DNA from: an uncultured Myxococcales bacterium
GTDB taxonomy: Bacteria; Myxococcota_A; UBA9042
NCBI GenBank assembly: GCA_903929795.1
Contig: CAIYWC010000091.1
Location: 62,001-126,000, forward strand
Length of the DNA: 64,000 nt
Direction: 5' to 3'
The position numbers and the translations under genes were made by a program. The notes under the pieces are model-generated. The model did no database searches and was not told the DNA's origin. It saw only the letters and a list, made by a program, of their open reading frames with translations. Position 1 is the first letter of the stretch; each line of letters starts with the position of its first letter. Of the stretch, positions 54,239-63,726 are shown piece by piece.

Positions 54239-55777
54239 CTACTTGACGCGAATCCGCACCAAGCAGGTCCGACCGTCCGCGGTACAGACTGGATCCCTGC
54301 CGATTTGCGCCCACATCGCCTCGACTGAGCCGCCGGATGCGGGCGTCACCAGCATCTGGTCCATCGAGAACGCCGCACCAAAATTGACGCCTTGCAGCGG
54401 CGGATGCAGTTGCCGCAGCGCCGTCGCCAGCGCGTTGCCGCCCAGATGGCCCGGCAGGATGCCCGTGGCGACCGGTTTGCGATACAGCAAGCCCATGTCG
54501 GCCGGTCGGAGCACCGCGGGCTGCGCGCCCAGCGACGTCGCCATGATGCCGGGCAGGTGCGCGAGCAGGTTGCGGCGATCGGGCGCGGCGAGCCGCTGGT
54601 CGGCCAAAAACGCCAGCAATGTCGCGATCGCCAGCACGACGCCGCCCGCGCGCACGCCCGGGGAGCCGCGCGCCCACAGCTCGCGCGCGACGTCCACCGC
54701 GAGGACCGCCGCCAGCAGGATCAGGCCCGGCGCGAGAAGCGCCACGCCATCGACCAGGCCCGGGGTCGGTAGACCCAGCCAAACGAGCGCGAGCGCGGTA
54801 CCAAAAACCACGGCGCTCGGCAGCGCGGTCGGGTCGCTCGGCCGGCGGATCGCACCCACCGCCGCCGCGCAGGCGAGCACCAGCACCGGCGTCGTGATTT
54901 GGCCGGCGAAAACGACGAGCGGGCCCAGCAGCGGCCAGTCCGCCACGCCGCCGAGCAATGGCGCCACCGTGGGCGCGCGCCACTCGGCGATCTGCCGGGT
55001 CCACGCCAGCTTGAGGCCACCCGCGCCATAAGTCGCCGCCACGATGCCGGCGGCCAGCGCGAAGCCCGCCAGATTGGGCACCGTCACCGCGTGCGGCCAC
55101 AGGCCTTCGTGCGGCTCGACGCCAGCCAGCGGCTCCACGCCGCGCCGCAGCGGCAGGATCAGCACAGCCAGGAGTGCGACGACCGCGAGCGGCAGCCCCA
55201 GCGGATGCAGCAGCACGAGGCACGCCAGCGCCACGCCAAGCAGCACCGCCGAGAGCAGCGGCCGCGCCCAAGCAATCAGGCCCGCCAGCACGGCCAACAG
55301 CAGCGCGGCGGCCAAAGGCGCCTCCGCACCCACGGTCGTCAGCAGCCCGCGCGACAGTGGCCAGAGCAGGAACAGGCCCACCGCGGCGATCGCGGCGGTC
55401 AACCCGCGCAGCTGCCATGCCACCAGGAGCACCGTCGCCAGCAAGCCCCCCGCGGCCGCAAATTGCCAGACCGAGACGGCTTGCCCCAGCGACAGGCCGA
55501 CCGCCGCACTCTTGCGCCACAGCAGGGCCACCAACCCGACGTCGGGCACGCCCCCGGGACGCGCCACGCCGTCCAGCCACGACGCGGCCGACGCCGCCCA
55601 ATCCAGTCCACGCACTTGCAGCACGCCGGCCAGCCCCAGGCACAGACCGATGGCCAGAAACCGCCCCGACGGGGCCAGCCAGCGCGGGGACCGGGGCGAC
55701 GGCCGCGGCGCCTCAGGCGGCTCTGGCGGCTTTGCCGCAGAGGCAAGGTCAATCGTGGCGATCGAATCAGAGTTCAT
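54239..55777 (-). CDS. Polytopic membrane protein, glycosyltransferase-39-like
   Basis: The 512-aa protein has a Pro-rich cytoplasmic N-terminus (about 40 residues) and about ten to twelve membrane helices with Ala/Leu/Val content. The first extracytoplasmic loop (ASWLDGVARPGGVPDVGLVALLWR) and the C-terminal soluble part (YRKPVATGILPGHLGGNALATALRQLHPP...) resemble dolichyl-mannosyltransferase-type proteins, but no DD or ED catalytic pair could be identified. Its ATG overlaps the stop of the single-pass partner by 4 nt. Function unknown. Confidence 0.75.
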   Translation of the reverse strand: MNSDSIATIDLASAAKPPEPPEAPRPSPRSPRWLAPSGRFLAIGLCLGLAGVLQVRGLDWAASAASWLDGVARPGGVPDVGLVALLWRKSAAVGLSLGQAVSVWQFAAAGGLLATVLLVAWQLRGLTAAIAAVGLFLLWPLSRGLLTTVGAEAPLAAALLLAVLAGLIAWARPLLSAVLLGVALACLVLLHPLGLPLAVVALLAVLILPLRRGVEPLAGVEPHEGLWPHAVTVPNLAGFALAAGIVAATYGAGGLKLAWTRQIAEWRAPTVAPLLGGVADWPLLGPLVVFAGQITTPVLVLACAAAVGAIRRPSDPTALPSAVVFGTALALVWLGLPTPGLVDGVALLAPGLILLAAVLAVDVARELWARGSPGVRAGGVVLAIATLLAFLADQRLAAPDRRNLLAHLPGIMATSLGAQPAVLRPADMGLLYRKPVATGILPGHLGGNALATALRQLHPPLQGVNFGAAFSMDQMLVTPASGGSVEAMWAQIGRDPVCTADGRTCLVRIRVK

Positions 55778-56508
55778 GGCGTGGGCCTGCCGATCTGGTC
55801 GTGCTTTGCCGGCGGCGTGCGCGCCAGCGGCTTGTCGATCGGCGTCTGCTCACCCGGCGCCCGGCGCTTGCCGGTCATCAGCACTTCGGCGCACGCCAGC
55901 CGCCAGTCGTTGTCCCCGGCCGAGATCTCCAACCGCAGCTCGCCGCGCATGCGACCGTTGGGCAAATCCACATCGAGATCCGGGTGATCGCGGCCGTCCA
56001 TCGCCGTCAGCGTGCCGACCGACTGGCCCGCGGCGAAGATCTGCAGGCGCGTGGCCTGACCGCTCGCGACGTCGTCCAGCAGCCGGAGGCGCGCTTCCAA
56101 GTGGTCGCCGATGTTCAGCTCCGGCCACTTCACGATCGTCATCGCGTTGCCGGCGTGCGGGTGCAGCCAAAGACAATGAATCGGCTTGCCCGCGGCCAGA
56201 CCGGCGTACGGACCAACAAACGCGAAATCCTGCGCGCCGCAATGCCAGCGACCGTCGCCTGGCTGCCACGTGCAGGGCTGCTCCGCGCTGCCTGGCTTGC
56301 GCACGGACACGACCGCCGTGGACAGGTGTTCTTCCGCGCGAAAGGTCGCGTCGGGCGCGTTTTGCGCGTCGGCGGGCGCACGCAGGGACAGCCACAGCGC
56401 GGCGATCGCCGCAGACAGCGCCAGGATCGTCCACAGGCCGATCGGCGTCGTCGACGCAGCTTGCGGCGGCGCGGCGCGATCGCGAAGTTCCAGACGGGTC
56501 CAGGCCAT
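55774..56508 (-). CDS. Single-pass membrane protein with extracytoplasmic beta-sandwich
   Basis: The ATG at 56508 is supported by GGAGG 3 nt upstream and gives 244 aa. One membrane helix (IGLWTILALSAAIAALWLSL) follows a short cytoplasmic tail. The outside part is beta-rich with Cys pairs (QPCTWQPGDGRWHCGAQ) and TIVKWPELNIGDHLEARLRLLDDVASG, a pattern like carbohydrate-binding or galactose-binding folds. It is translationally coupled to the polytopic membrane protein, so both probably act together in glycan handling (inference). Confidence 0.72.
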   Translation of the reverse strand: MAWTRLELRDRAAPPQAASTTPIGLWTILALSAAIAALWLSLRAPADAQNAPDATFRAEEHLSTAVVSVRKPGSAEQPCTWQPGDGRWHCGAQDFAFVGPYAGLAAGKPIHCLWLHPHAGNAMTIVKWPELNIGDHLEARLRLLDDVASGQATRLQIFAAGQSVGTLTAMDGRDHPDLDVDLPNGRMRGELRLEISAGDNDWRLACAEVLMTGKRRAPGEQTPIDKPLARTPPAKHDQIGRPTP

Positions 56509-56615
56509 GTGCCTCCGACGAGGTGATCGCCGCTGTGTAGCCGTCTGAGTAGCGCAGCGGACCGTTCTGCGCAAGGGTTGCCGCTGGATCCGCGGGCGGT
56601 TGCGCGGCAGCGGGT

Positions 56616-56644
56616 TTGACACGGCCCCCCGGGCGCCGTATCTT
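56616..56644 (+). promoter_or_regulatory. Consensus sigma-70 promoter of the RNA candidate / RNase E-G leader
   Basis: TTGACA (56616-56621) with a 17-nt spacer and TATCTT (56639-56644) is the closest match to consensus in the window. The predicted start near 56651 coincides with the first bases of a stem closed 200 nt later. The coding start of the RNase E/G gene lies about 860 nt downstream. Confidence 0.7.
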
Positions 56645-56650
56645 GTCATG

Positions 56651-56856
56651 GCCCTCAGGGTGACCGCGTGGGGTTGTGGTTCAGCGCGTGGCTATGGAGC
56701 CATGACTGCGGACCGGCGACCTGCTGTGCTGTCTGGAACGAGCGACGATGTCTGAAACGAGGTGCTGAGCGCTCTGTGATGAGCCGCGACGCGCCTCCAG
56801 GACGAGCCGAGCTGTCTGGAACATGCAGAGCATCCCCGCAAAGGTCACCTGAGCGT
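56651..56856 (+). ncRNA. Candidate structured RNA with paired 5' and 3' ends
   Basis: CTCAGGGTGACC (56654-56665) can pair with GGTCACCTGAG (56843-56853), leaving one bulged G. Just inside, GTGGGG (56668-56673) pairs with CCCCGC (56834-56839). The interior has hairpins such as TGGCT-ATGG-AGCCA and twice the motif GCTGTCTGGAAC. No long frame with neighbour-like codons spans it. I could not match RNase P, tmRNA, SRP or 6S signatures. It may be a stand-alone sRNA or the first part of an unusually long leader of the RNase E/G gene. Confidence 0.6.
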
Positions 56857-57511
56857 GAAGCGTCGCCGTTGGCCGCTGCTGAGGCAGCGATCTGGAGGCG
56901 GTGCGACGCGCGGGCGCTGCCGGTTCAAAGTGGACCAGCGCGCCAACCGGCCCGTGTGTGCGGCTTCCTCGCAGGAGCGTGCGCCCACGGATGAGGCACG
57001 GACGACTGAGCAGGTTGCCTTTTGCGGGCAGCCGACCGACCGCCAGCGCTGGCAAGCTTGCACGCGTTTGGCACCTGCGGAGGAGTTCCGGCTGCACGGA
57101 GAGCCGATGGCACATGAAGTTTGGCCCGCGTGGAGTACGCCGCCCTTTGTGACCGTCATTTTCCGTTGCCAGGCTGAACTCGCCGCAAGAGCGTAGAGCG
57201 ACTTCGCGATGTTTCGAACGACCACTGCAACTTCGGTAACCCGCGCCCCCGCATCTGGCGGTTGGGCGTGGCGCCGAGCCGATTGCCGATCAGACCATAT
57301 GCGTCGATCGACGCGATCGCGCTTTTCTGCAGTGCTATCCAGCACATCCCGCTCCTGCGTTTCAGCCTCTGCTTTGTCGTTCCTGCCGATGCAACCCCAG
57401 TCCTCCGGTCGCGCTGGCTAGAAAAGCCGCGAGTCGCGCCGAGTTGGACTGATCGCGCTGTCATTCGCCGGGCTCTTGCCTGCGTGAACGGCCGCATCGG
57501 AGTGTGAGAAA
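56857..57511. other. Non-coding stretch upstream of the RNase E/G gene
   Basis: About 650 nt without a convincing gene. The ORF 56855..57196 has atypical third-position bases and no ribosome site. A hairpin CGCTGC-TGAG-GCAGCG (56874-56889) and a 14-nt palindrome GCGTCGATCGACGC (57301-57314) are visible. The region may be a long 5' leader: RNase E of enteric bacteria is autoregulated through such a leader, though nothing in this sequence proves the same here. Confidence 0.5.
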
Positions 57512-60256
57512 ATGGCTACATCAACGACGGGTTCCGTCACCAAGCGGATGCTCATCAGCGTCGATCGCGACGAGGCCCGCGCCGCGGTCGTGGAAGACGA
57601 CCAGCTCGTCCATCTGGAAATCGAGCCGGCAAACCGCAACACCTGCAAGGGCAACATCTACCGCGCCGTGGTGGCGCGCGTGGAGCCCTCGCTGCAGTCG
57701 GCGTTTGTCGATTTTGGCAACGACAAGCAGGGCTTTCTGCCGGTCGGCGAGATTCACCCCAAGCTGCGCGGCGGCAACCACGACAAGCGCGCGGCGATTC
57801 AGGATTTGCTGAAGGCCCGCACGGAAATCATGGTGCAGGTCGTGCGCGACGAAATCGGCCAGAAGGGCGCGACGCTGTCGACGTTCATCAGCCTGCCGGG
57901 CCGCTATCTGGTGCTGATTCCGGAGAGCGACAACGAAAAGGCTGGAGTATCGCGGAAGTTGAGCGATGAGGCGCGAGATCGCGTCAAGAAGCTGACCGAG
58001 ACGATGAAGGTGCCGGAAGGCTTTGGCCTGATCGTGCGGACGGCGGGCGACACCGCGACTGAGCTGGAATTGGTCAAGGATTTGACGTACTTGACGCGGC
58101 AGTGGGAGCACATCACCGCCAAGTACGACGAAGGCAAGGGCCCGCAACTGCTGTACGCCGAACGCAGCCTGCCGGTGCGCTTTGTGCGCGACTATTTCAC
58201 CAAGGACATTGAGGAAGTCGTCATCGACGACGACGCCACGTTGCACGAAGTGGGTGAATTCCTGCAGGTTTTGATGCCGCGCGGCCTGGCTGCGGTGGTG
58301 CGTTACGCCGGCGACATGCCGCTGTTTGCGCGGTACGGCGTGGAAGGCAAGGTCGAGGACGTGTTCGCGCGCCAGGTGTTCCTGCCGTCGGGCGGCTCGA
58401 TCGTGATTGACCAGACCGAAGCGATGGTGGCGATCGACGTCAACTCTGGACGCATGAAGGAGAAAGACATCGAGGAAACGGCGCGCGCGACCAACATCGA
58501 GGCGGCGCAGGAGATTGCCCGGCAGATGATTCTGCGCGACATGGGCGGCCTGATCGTCATCGATTTCATCGACATGCGCGAAAAGAAGTACGTTCGCGAG
58601 GTGGAGCTGGCGATCAAGGACGCGTTCAAGAACGACAAGGCGCGAACAAAACTCGGGCATATCAGCGAGTTCGGCTTGCTGGAGATGTCGCGGCAGCGCA
58701 TCAAGTCGTCGGTGAACAAGGGCACGTTTGACAGCTGCCCGCACTGCAGCGGCATCGGCCGGATTCGCTCGATGGAGAGCGTCGGCGCGTCCGTGCTGCG
58801 GCGCATCTACGACACGGTCGCCAAGAAGGACACGACCACGCAAAAGCGCGTGCGCGCCGTCATGGCGATGGTGCCACCCGCGGCCGCGCGTTACCTGCTG
58901 AATTCACGGCGCCATGAGCTGTACGTGCTGGAAAAACAGTACCACCTGACGATTGAGATCGTGCCGGTGGACGGGCTGTGCGCGTCGCAGGTCGTGCTGG
59001 AGCATCTGGAGGAAATCCCGGCGGAGACGTCCGACGAGCGCGTGGATCGCCAGCGGCTGCTGCGCGTGACGCAGGAGCTCGACCTGGTGCGCAACCAGCT
59101 GATCAAGCGGGAAGAAGCGCGGGTGACGCTGGAGACGACGGCGGCGCGGCGATCGGCGAAGGTCGACTACGCGGACATCTACGCGAAGGTGCGCGAGACG
59201 ACGGGCCCGGCGGAAGCGGCGGAGAAGTCCAAGCTCGAAGCGGCCCAGAAGGCGGCCGAGCAGCCGCGCGCGCAGGTCGTGGACGACGAGGAGACCTGGC
59301 TGGAAGAAACGCCAGCGCCGAAGTCGTTCTGGTCCGAGTTGAAGAGCTTCTTTGGCTTGGCTGAACCGACGCCGCCGCCGCAGCGCGCCAAGGTGACCAA
59401 GCCGGTTGCCGCGACGCCCGCGCTGGCGCCCACGCCGACCGAGAGCCGGCGGCCGCCGCGCGAACAACGCGACCACCGGGATCACCGCGAGCATCGCGAA
59501 CCGCGGCCCGTGCCGCACGCGGACGCGGCCAGCTTGCCCACCGAGAGCCGGGACGGTCCGCGCGACCAGGATCGCGAGCGCGATCGCGATGGCCGGCGTC
59601 GCCGTCGGGGTCGCGGCGATCGGCCGGAAGGCCAGCGCGCGGAAGGTCAGCGCAACGACAGCCTGCGTCCGGAAGGCCAGCGGCCGCAGGGCCTGAGCCA
59701 GGAGACGCCGGCGCCGGCGGAGCCGCGTGAAGATGAGGAAGCGCTGACTGTGGCGACGGAAAGCCAGATCGCTGCGGCCGCGCCGGCGGTGGCCCTGGGT
59801 GCGGACGGTCAAGCGCCGCGCGAGGGCGCGCCGCGCCGTCGCCGTCGCCGTCGCCGTTCGGGTCGGGATGCGGCGGGCAACCAGCTGCCGCAAAATGAGG
59901 ATGGCACGCCGGGCGACGAGGGCGACGACGGCCTGGACGCGGGTGGCGAGGAGCTGGGCAGCGACGACACCATGAGCGCGCAGCAGGATGACGGCGAGGA
60001 GCCGGGGGTCGAGACGGCGCAAGCGGAAGTCGCGGCTGCTGAGCCCGCGCCGGAAGCGGCCGAGGCCAAAGTGGCCCAAGCTGTGGCAGCGGAGCCGGCT
60101 GAAGAAGCCGTGGACGTTTCCGCGGCCATTGCCGAAGAGATCGCGCGTTTGCGCGACGCCGCGGGCACACCTGCGCCTGCGCCCGAGCCCACGCCTGCTG
60201 TCGAACCGCCGTCGGCCAAGAACCGCTTCGTGGTCGATTTGCGATCCGGTCGCTAG
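57512..60256 (+). CDS. Ribonuclease E/G family endoribonuclease
   Basis: The 914-aa protein starts at ATG 57512. The catalytic half (about 1-560) has an S1-like insertion (GNIYRAVVARVEPSLQSAFVDFGNDKQGFLP), the metal-binding Asp309 (AIDVNSGR) and Asp351 (IVIDFIDM) equivalent to those of E. coli RNase E, and the zinc-link CPHCSGIG. The C-terminal 350 residues are disordered: Arg-rich blocks (RRRRRGRGDR, RRRRRRRRSGR), acidic blocks and a short conserved tip (KNRFVVDLRSGR). It processes rRNA and mRNA and may assemble partners on the tail. Whether it counts as rne or rng cannot be decided from sequence alone. Confidence 0.95.
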   Translation: MATSTTGSVTKRMLISVDRDEARAAVVEDDQLVHLEIEPANRNTCKGNIYRAVVARVEPSLQSAFVDFGNDKQGFLPVGEIHPKLRGGNHDKRAAIQDLLKARTEIMVQVVRDEIGQKGATLSTFISLPGRYLVLIPESDNEKAGVSRKLSDEARDRVKKLTETMKVPEGFGLIVRTAGDTATELELVKDLTYLTRQWEHITAKYDEGKGPQLLYAERSLPVRFVRDYFTKDIEEVVIDDDATLHEVGEFLQVLMPRGLAAVVRYAGDMPLFARYGVEGKVEDVFARQVFLPSGGSIVIDQTEAMVAIDVNSGRMKEKDIEETARATNIEAAQEIARQMILRDMGGLIVIDFIDMREKKYVREVELAIKDAFKNDKARTKLGHISEFGLLEMSRQRIKSSVNKGTFDSCPHCSGIGRIRSMESVGASVLRRIYDTVAKKDTTTQKRVRAVMAMVPPAAARYLLNSRRHELYVLEKQYHLTIEIVPVDGLCASQVVLEHLEEIPAETSDERVDRQRLLRVTQELDLVRNQLIKREEARVTLETTAARRSAKVDYADIYAKVRETTGPAEAAEKSKLEAAQKAAEQPRAQVVDDEETWLEETPAPKSFWSELKSFFGLAEPTPPPQRAKVTKPVAATPALAPTPTESRRPPREQRDHRDHREHREPRPVPHADAASLPTESRDGPRDQDRERDRDGRRRRRGRGDRPEGQRAEGQRNDSLRPEGQRPQGLSQETPAPAEPREDEEALTVATESQIAAAAPAVALGADGQAPREGAPRRRRRRRRSGRDAAGNQLPQNEDGTPGDEGDDGLDAGGEELGSDDTMSAQQDDGEEPGVETAQAEVAAAEPAPEAAEAKVAQAVAAEPAEEAVDVSAAIAEEIARLRDAAGTPAPAPEPTPAVEPPSAKNRFVVDLRSGR

Positions 60257-60405
60257 TGGCGCGAACCCAAGGTTCGATCCACTAGCTGGCCGCGGCTGCG
60301 GCCAGGCAGACGCGTGAAACGCCGCGAATTCACTTCGCGAAGTTCTTGCGCGGCTGGAACAAAAACCAAAAGCTGGTGGGGTGAATTCCAGATTCACCCC
60401 GCTAG
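60253..60405 (+). terminator. Hairpin array after the RNase E/G gene
   Basis: Three strong stems follow or overlap the stop codon: CTAGTGG/CCACTAG with an inner GAACC/GGTTC (60253-60285), CTGGCCGC-GGCT-GCGGCCAG (60286-60305), and GGGGTGAAT-TCCAG-ATTCACCCC (60378-60400). No oligo-T run follows, so intrinsic termination is uncertain; they may protect the 3' end or serve as binding sites for the RNase itself. Confidence 0.4.
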
Positions 60406-60423
60406 CCGACCCGAGAGGCTGCA

Positions 60424-61872
<1,449 letters not shown>

Positions 61873-62005
61873 ACATGCTGACCGATTTCCGACATCAAGC
61901 ACTTTGGGTCAGACCTGACGCAGTTCGAGCTGGGACCGCTTGCGTGCACCCGCGCTGGCACGCCACGGGTCGGGGACGGACGATCGTGAACTTTGGTCGG
62001 AGTGC
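61873..62005 (+). repeat. Interspersed intergenic element, copy 4
   Basis: It starts 2 nt after the regulator stop with ATGCTGACC and carries GTCAGACCTGACGCAGTTCG, GGGACCGCTTGCGTGCACCC, GGCACGCC and TTTGGTCGGAGTGCAT. GCGTGC pairs with GCACGC across the hairpin. The GGAG at its end is in position to serve as ribosome site for the gene at 62009. A 44-codon ORF (61875-62009) of the same length as in copy 2 runs through it. Confidence 0.75.
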
Positions 62006-62008
62006 ATG

Positions 62009-63565
62009 ATGCGACACACGCCCCGACAGGTTCAACTCCCGATTGCGCAAGGCGTTGGCCCGTGGCTGGACCACCTGGGCCGGCCGCTGCGCCACGCGTT
62101 GGTGCCGTCGGCCGAAGCGCGGGCGGAACCGGTGGTGCTGGCCGCTCTGGACGAGGCGCTGCGGTTCGCCGACGCCAGCCGGATCGCCGCCGAAATCATC
62201 GACTGGCACGCGCGTGGGCGACGGTCGGACGTGCTCGCGGGCGCGCTGGGTGCGTGGGTGGCGAACCGGCCAGGTGGGCTGCTGGACCCGGCGTGGCTGG
62301 CGCTGGCGGACGCGCTGCGGACCGCGAGCGATTTTGACCCCGCGCGCGCGGCGCTGCCGTGGCTTGTGGCGGCGACGCTGGTGGGTGAACGGCTGGGCGG
62401 GCGGCCGCTGCTGCATCCGGCGACGGCGGCGGGCGCGGGCACCCAAGCCGAGCTGGCCGCGCACGTGGCGGCGCGCGATGCCGGCGCAGCAGAATCGAGC
62501 GTGGCAGCGGCGATCGCCGCGGGTCGGCCGCTGGCGGAAGTGGAACGCGGCCTCCTGACGCTGGCCGCCCTGTATCCCGGCGACGGCGGCGTGACGGTCC
62601 TGGCGGTCACGCGGCTGGCGGATCTGCGCGCAGCGGCTGGCGAATCGGCGGTGGCAGCGATCCTGCCGCGTTTTGCCCGCGCGCTTGCGGAACGGCCCGA
62701 AGCGCTGGCCTACACGCAGCAGCATCCGGGGCGGATCGCCGCGGTGGCTTCGCGTTTTGCCGCGATGGCAGCGGCGGAAAGTGCTGAGAAAGGCAAGGCT
62801 TTTGCTGAGCCGAAATTTCGCCCGCACGTGCTTGACGGCAAGGGCGACGCGCCGTACCGCGCGTCGGTCAAGGCCCTGGAATTCGGCGTGCCGCACGAGA
62901 TTCTGGCGCAGTCGCTGTCGCTTGCGGCGTCGGAGCGGCTGCTGCGGTTCGATCCGCGCTGGCAAGTCGACGAGACCGTGGCCGAAGACCGCGCCGACGC
63001 GATGCAGTTGCTGCTGCTGACTTCCGCGGTCCGGCGGCTGCGGGCCGATTTGACGGCCGAGCAGTGGCTGCCGCTGTACCTGTTCGCCGTCGGCTTGGTA
63101 CACGCGTCGGCGCCCTTGGACGCGCCTGAACGCGATCGCGTGGCCCTGCCGGAGCCGGCGCAGCTGCACCAAACGTGGGATCATGGCCCGGAGATCGCCA
63201 AAATTGTCGCGGCCCTGCACAAACAGGACGGCGAGCGGGCCATCGCGGTCCTGCGCGCGTATTTTCTGCTGGCGCTGCCCGAACAGCCGCTGTGTGCGCA
63301 GCTGCTGGAAGCGGCGCTCACCGACGTCGCGCCGCTGCCGGTGGACGCCGCGCGGGCGATTGCGCTGATGACGGCCGCTGTGGACGAATTCCAAGCGCTG
63401 GCCGCGCATCCGCACCGGGAAACGCCGCTGTGCGCCGCACTGCGCGCGCTGTCGGCGGCACCGGCGAACCGGCGAACGGCAGCGTTGGGCTCGTTGGCAA
63501 TCGATGCCCGCACGGGCGCGCTGGCGCCGCGGCACCTGGTGGAAGCCGGGCCCGCGTTGGGCTAG
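62009..63565 (+). CDS. Hypothetical protein, 518 aa
   Basis: ATG 62009 is preferred (GGAG 6 nt upstream, from repeat copy 4); ATG 62006 is possible. The product is helical and Ala/Leu-rich, without signal or membrane segments. Conserved-looking His motifs LLHPATAAG, GLVHASAP and LHQTWDHGPEI might bind a metal or cofactor. I do not recognise the family; a questin-oxidase-like relationship crossed my mind but I cannot support it. Confidence 0.7.
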   Translation: MRHTPRQVQLPIAQGVGPWLDHLGRPLRHALVPSAEARAEPVVLAALDEALRFADASRIAAEIIDWHARGRRSDVLAGALGAWVANRPGGLLDPAWLALADALRTASDFDPARAALPWLVAATLVGERLGGRPLLHPATAAGAGTQAELAAHVAARDAGAAESSVAAAIAAGRPLAEVERGLLTLAALYPGDGGVTVLAVTRLADLRAAAGESAVAAILPRFARALAERPEALAYTQQHPGRIAAVASRFAAMAAAESAEKGKAFAEPKFRPHVLDGKGDAPYRASVKALEFGVPHEILAQSLSLAASERLLRFDPRWQVDETVAEDRADAMQLLLLTSAVRRLRADLTAEQWLPLYLFAVGLVHASAPLDAPERDRVALPEPAQLHQTWDHGPEIAKIVAALHKQDGERAIAVLRAYFLLALPEQPLCAQLLEAALTDVAPLPVDAARAIALMTAAVDEFQALAAHPHRETPLCAALRALSAAPANRRTAALGSLAIDARTGALAPRHLVEAGPALG

Positions 63566-63608
63566 CGCAAGAATCCAGCGATGCACCACGCGCGGCCGCC
63601 AAGTGCGC

Positions 63609-63638
63609 TTGCGCGATGCACCTTTGTGCGCCTATACT
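63609..63638 (+). promoter_or_regulatory. Probable promoter of the terminal lipoprotein gene
   Basis: TTGCGC (63609-63614), an 18-nt spacer and TATACT (63633-63638) lie about 90 nt before the ATG. The -10 matches consensus in five of six positions. Confidence 0.4.
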
Positions 63639-63726
63639 CCCGCGCCCGTTCGGCGAAGCACTCTTGTGGAAGTCCTGCTGCCGCCACGACACCAACCCTT
63701 TGGACTGGCTCCAAGAAGAGGCTGAC

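Noticed and set aside
56651-56856. RNase P RNA, tmRNA, SRP RNA or 6S RNA at this site
   Set aside because: The typical conserved stretches (for example GAGGAAAGTCC for RNase P) were not found; identity left open.
56855-57196. 113-aa ORF (MKRRRWPLL...)
   Set aside because: GTG start without a good ribosome site, codon use less GC3-rich than neighbours, no domain; may overlap a leader RNA.
60253-60290. tRNA-like GGTTCGATCC sequence
   Set aside because: It is part of a simple hairpin over the stop codon; no acceptor, D or anticodon arm can be drawn around it.
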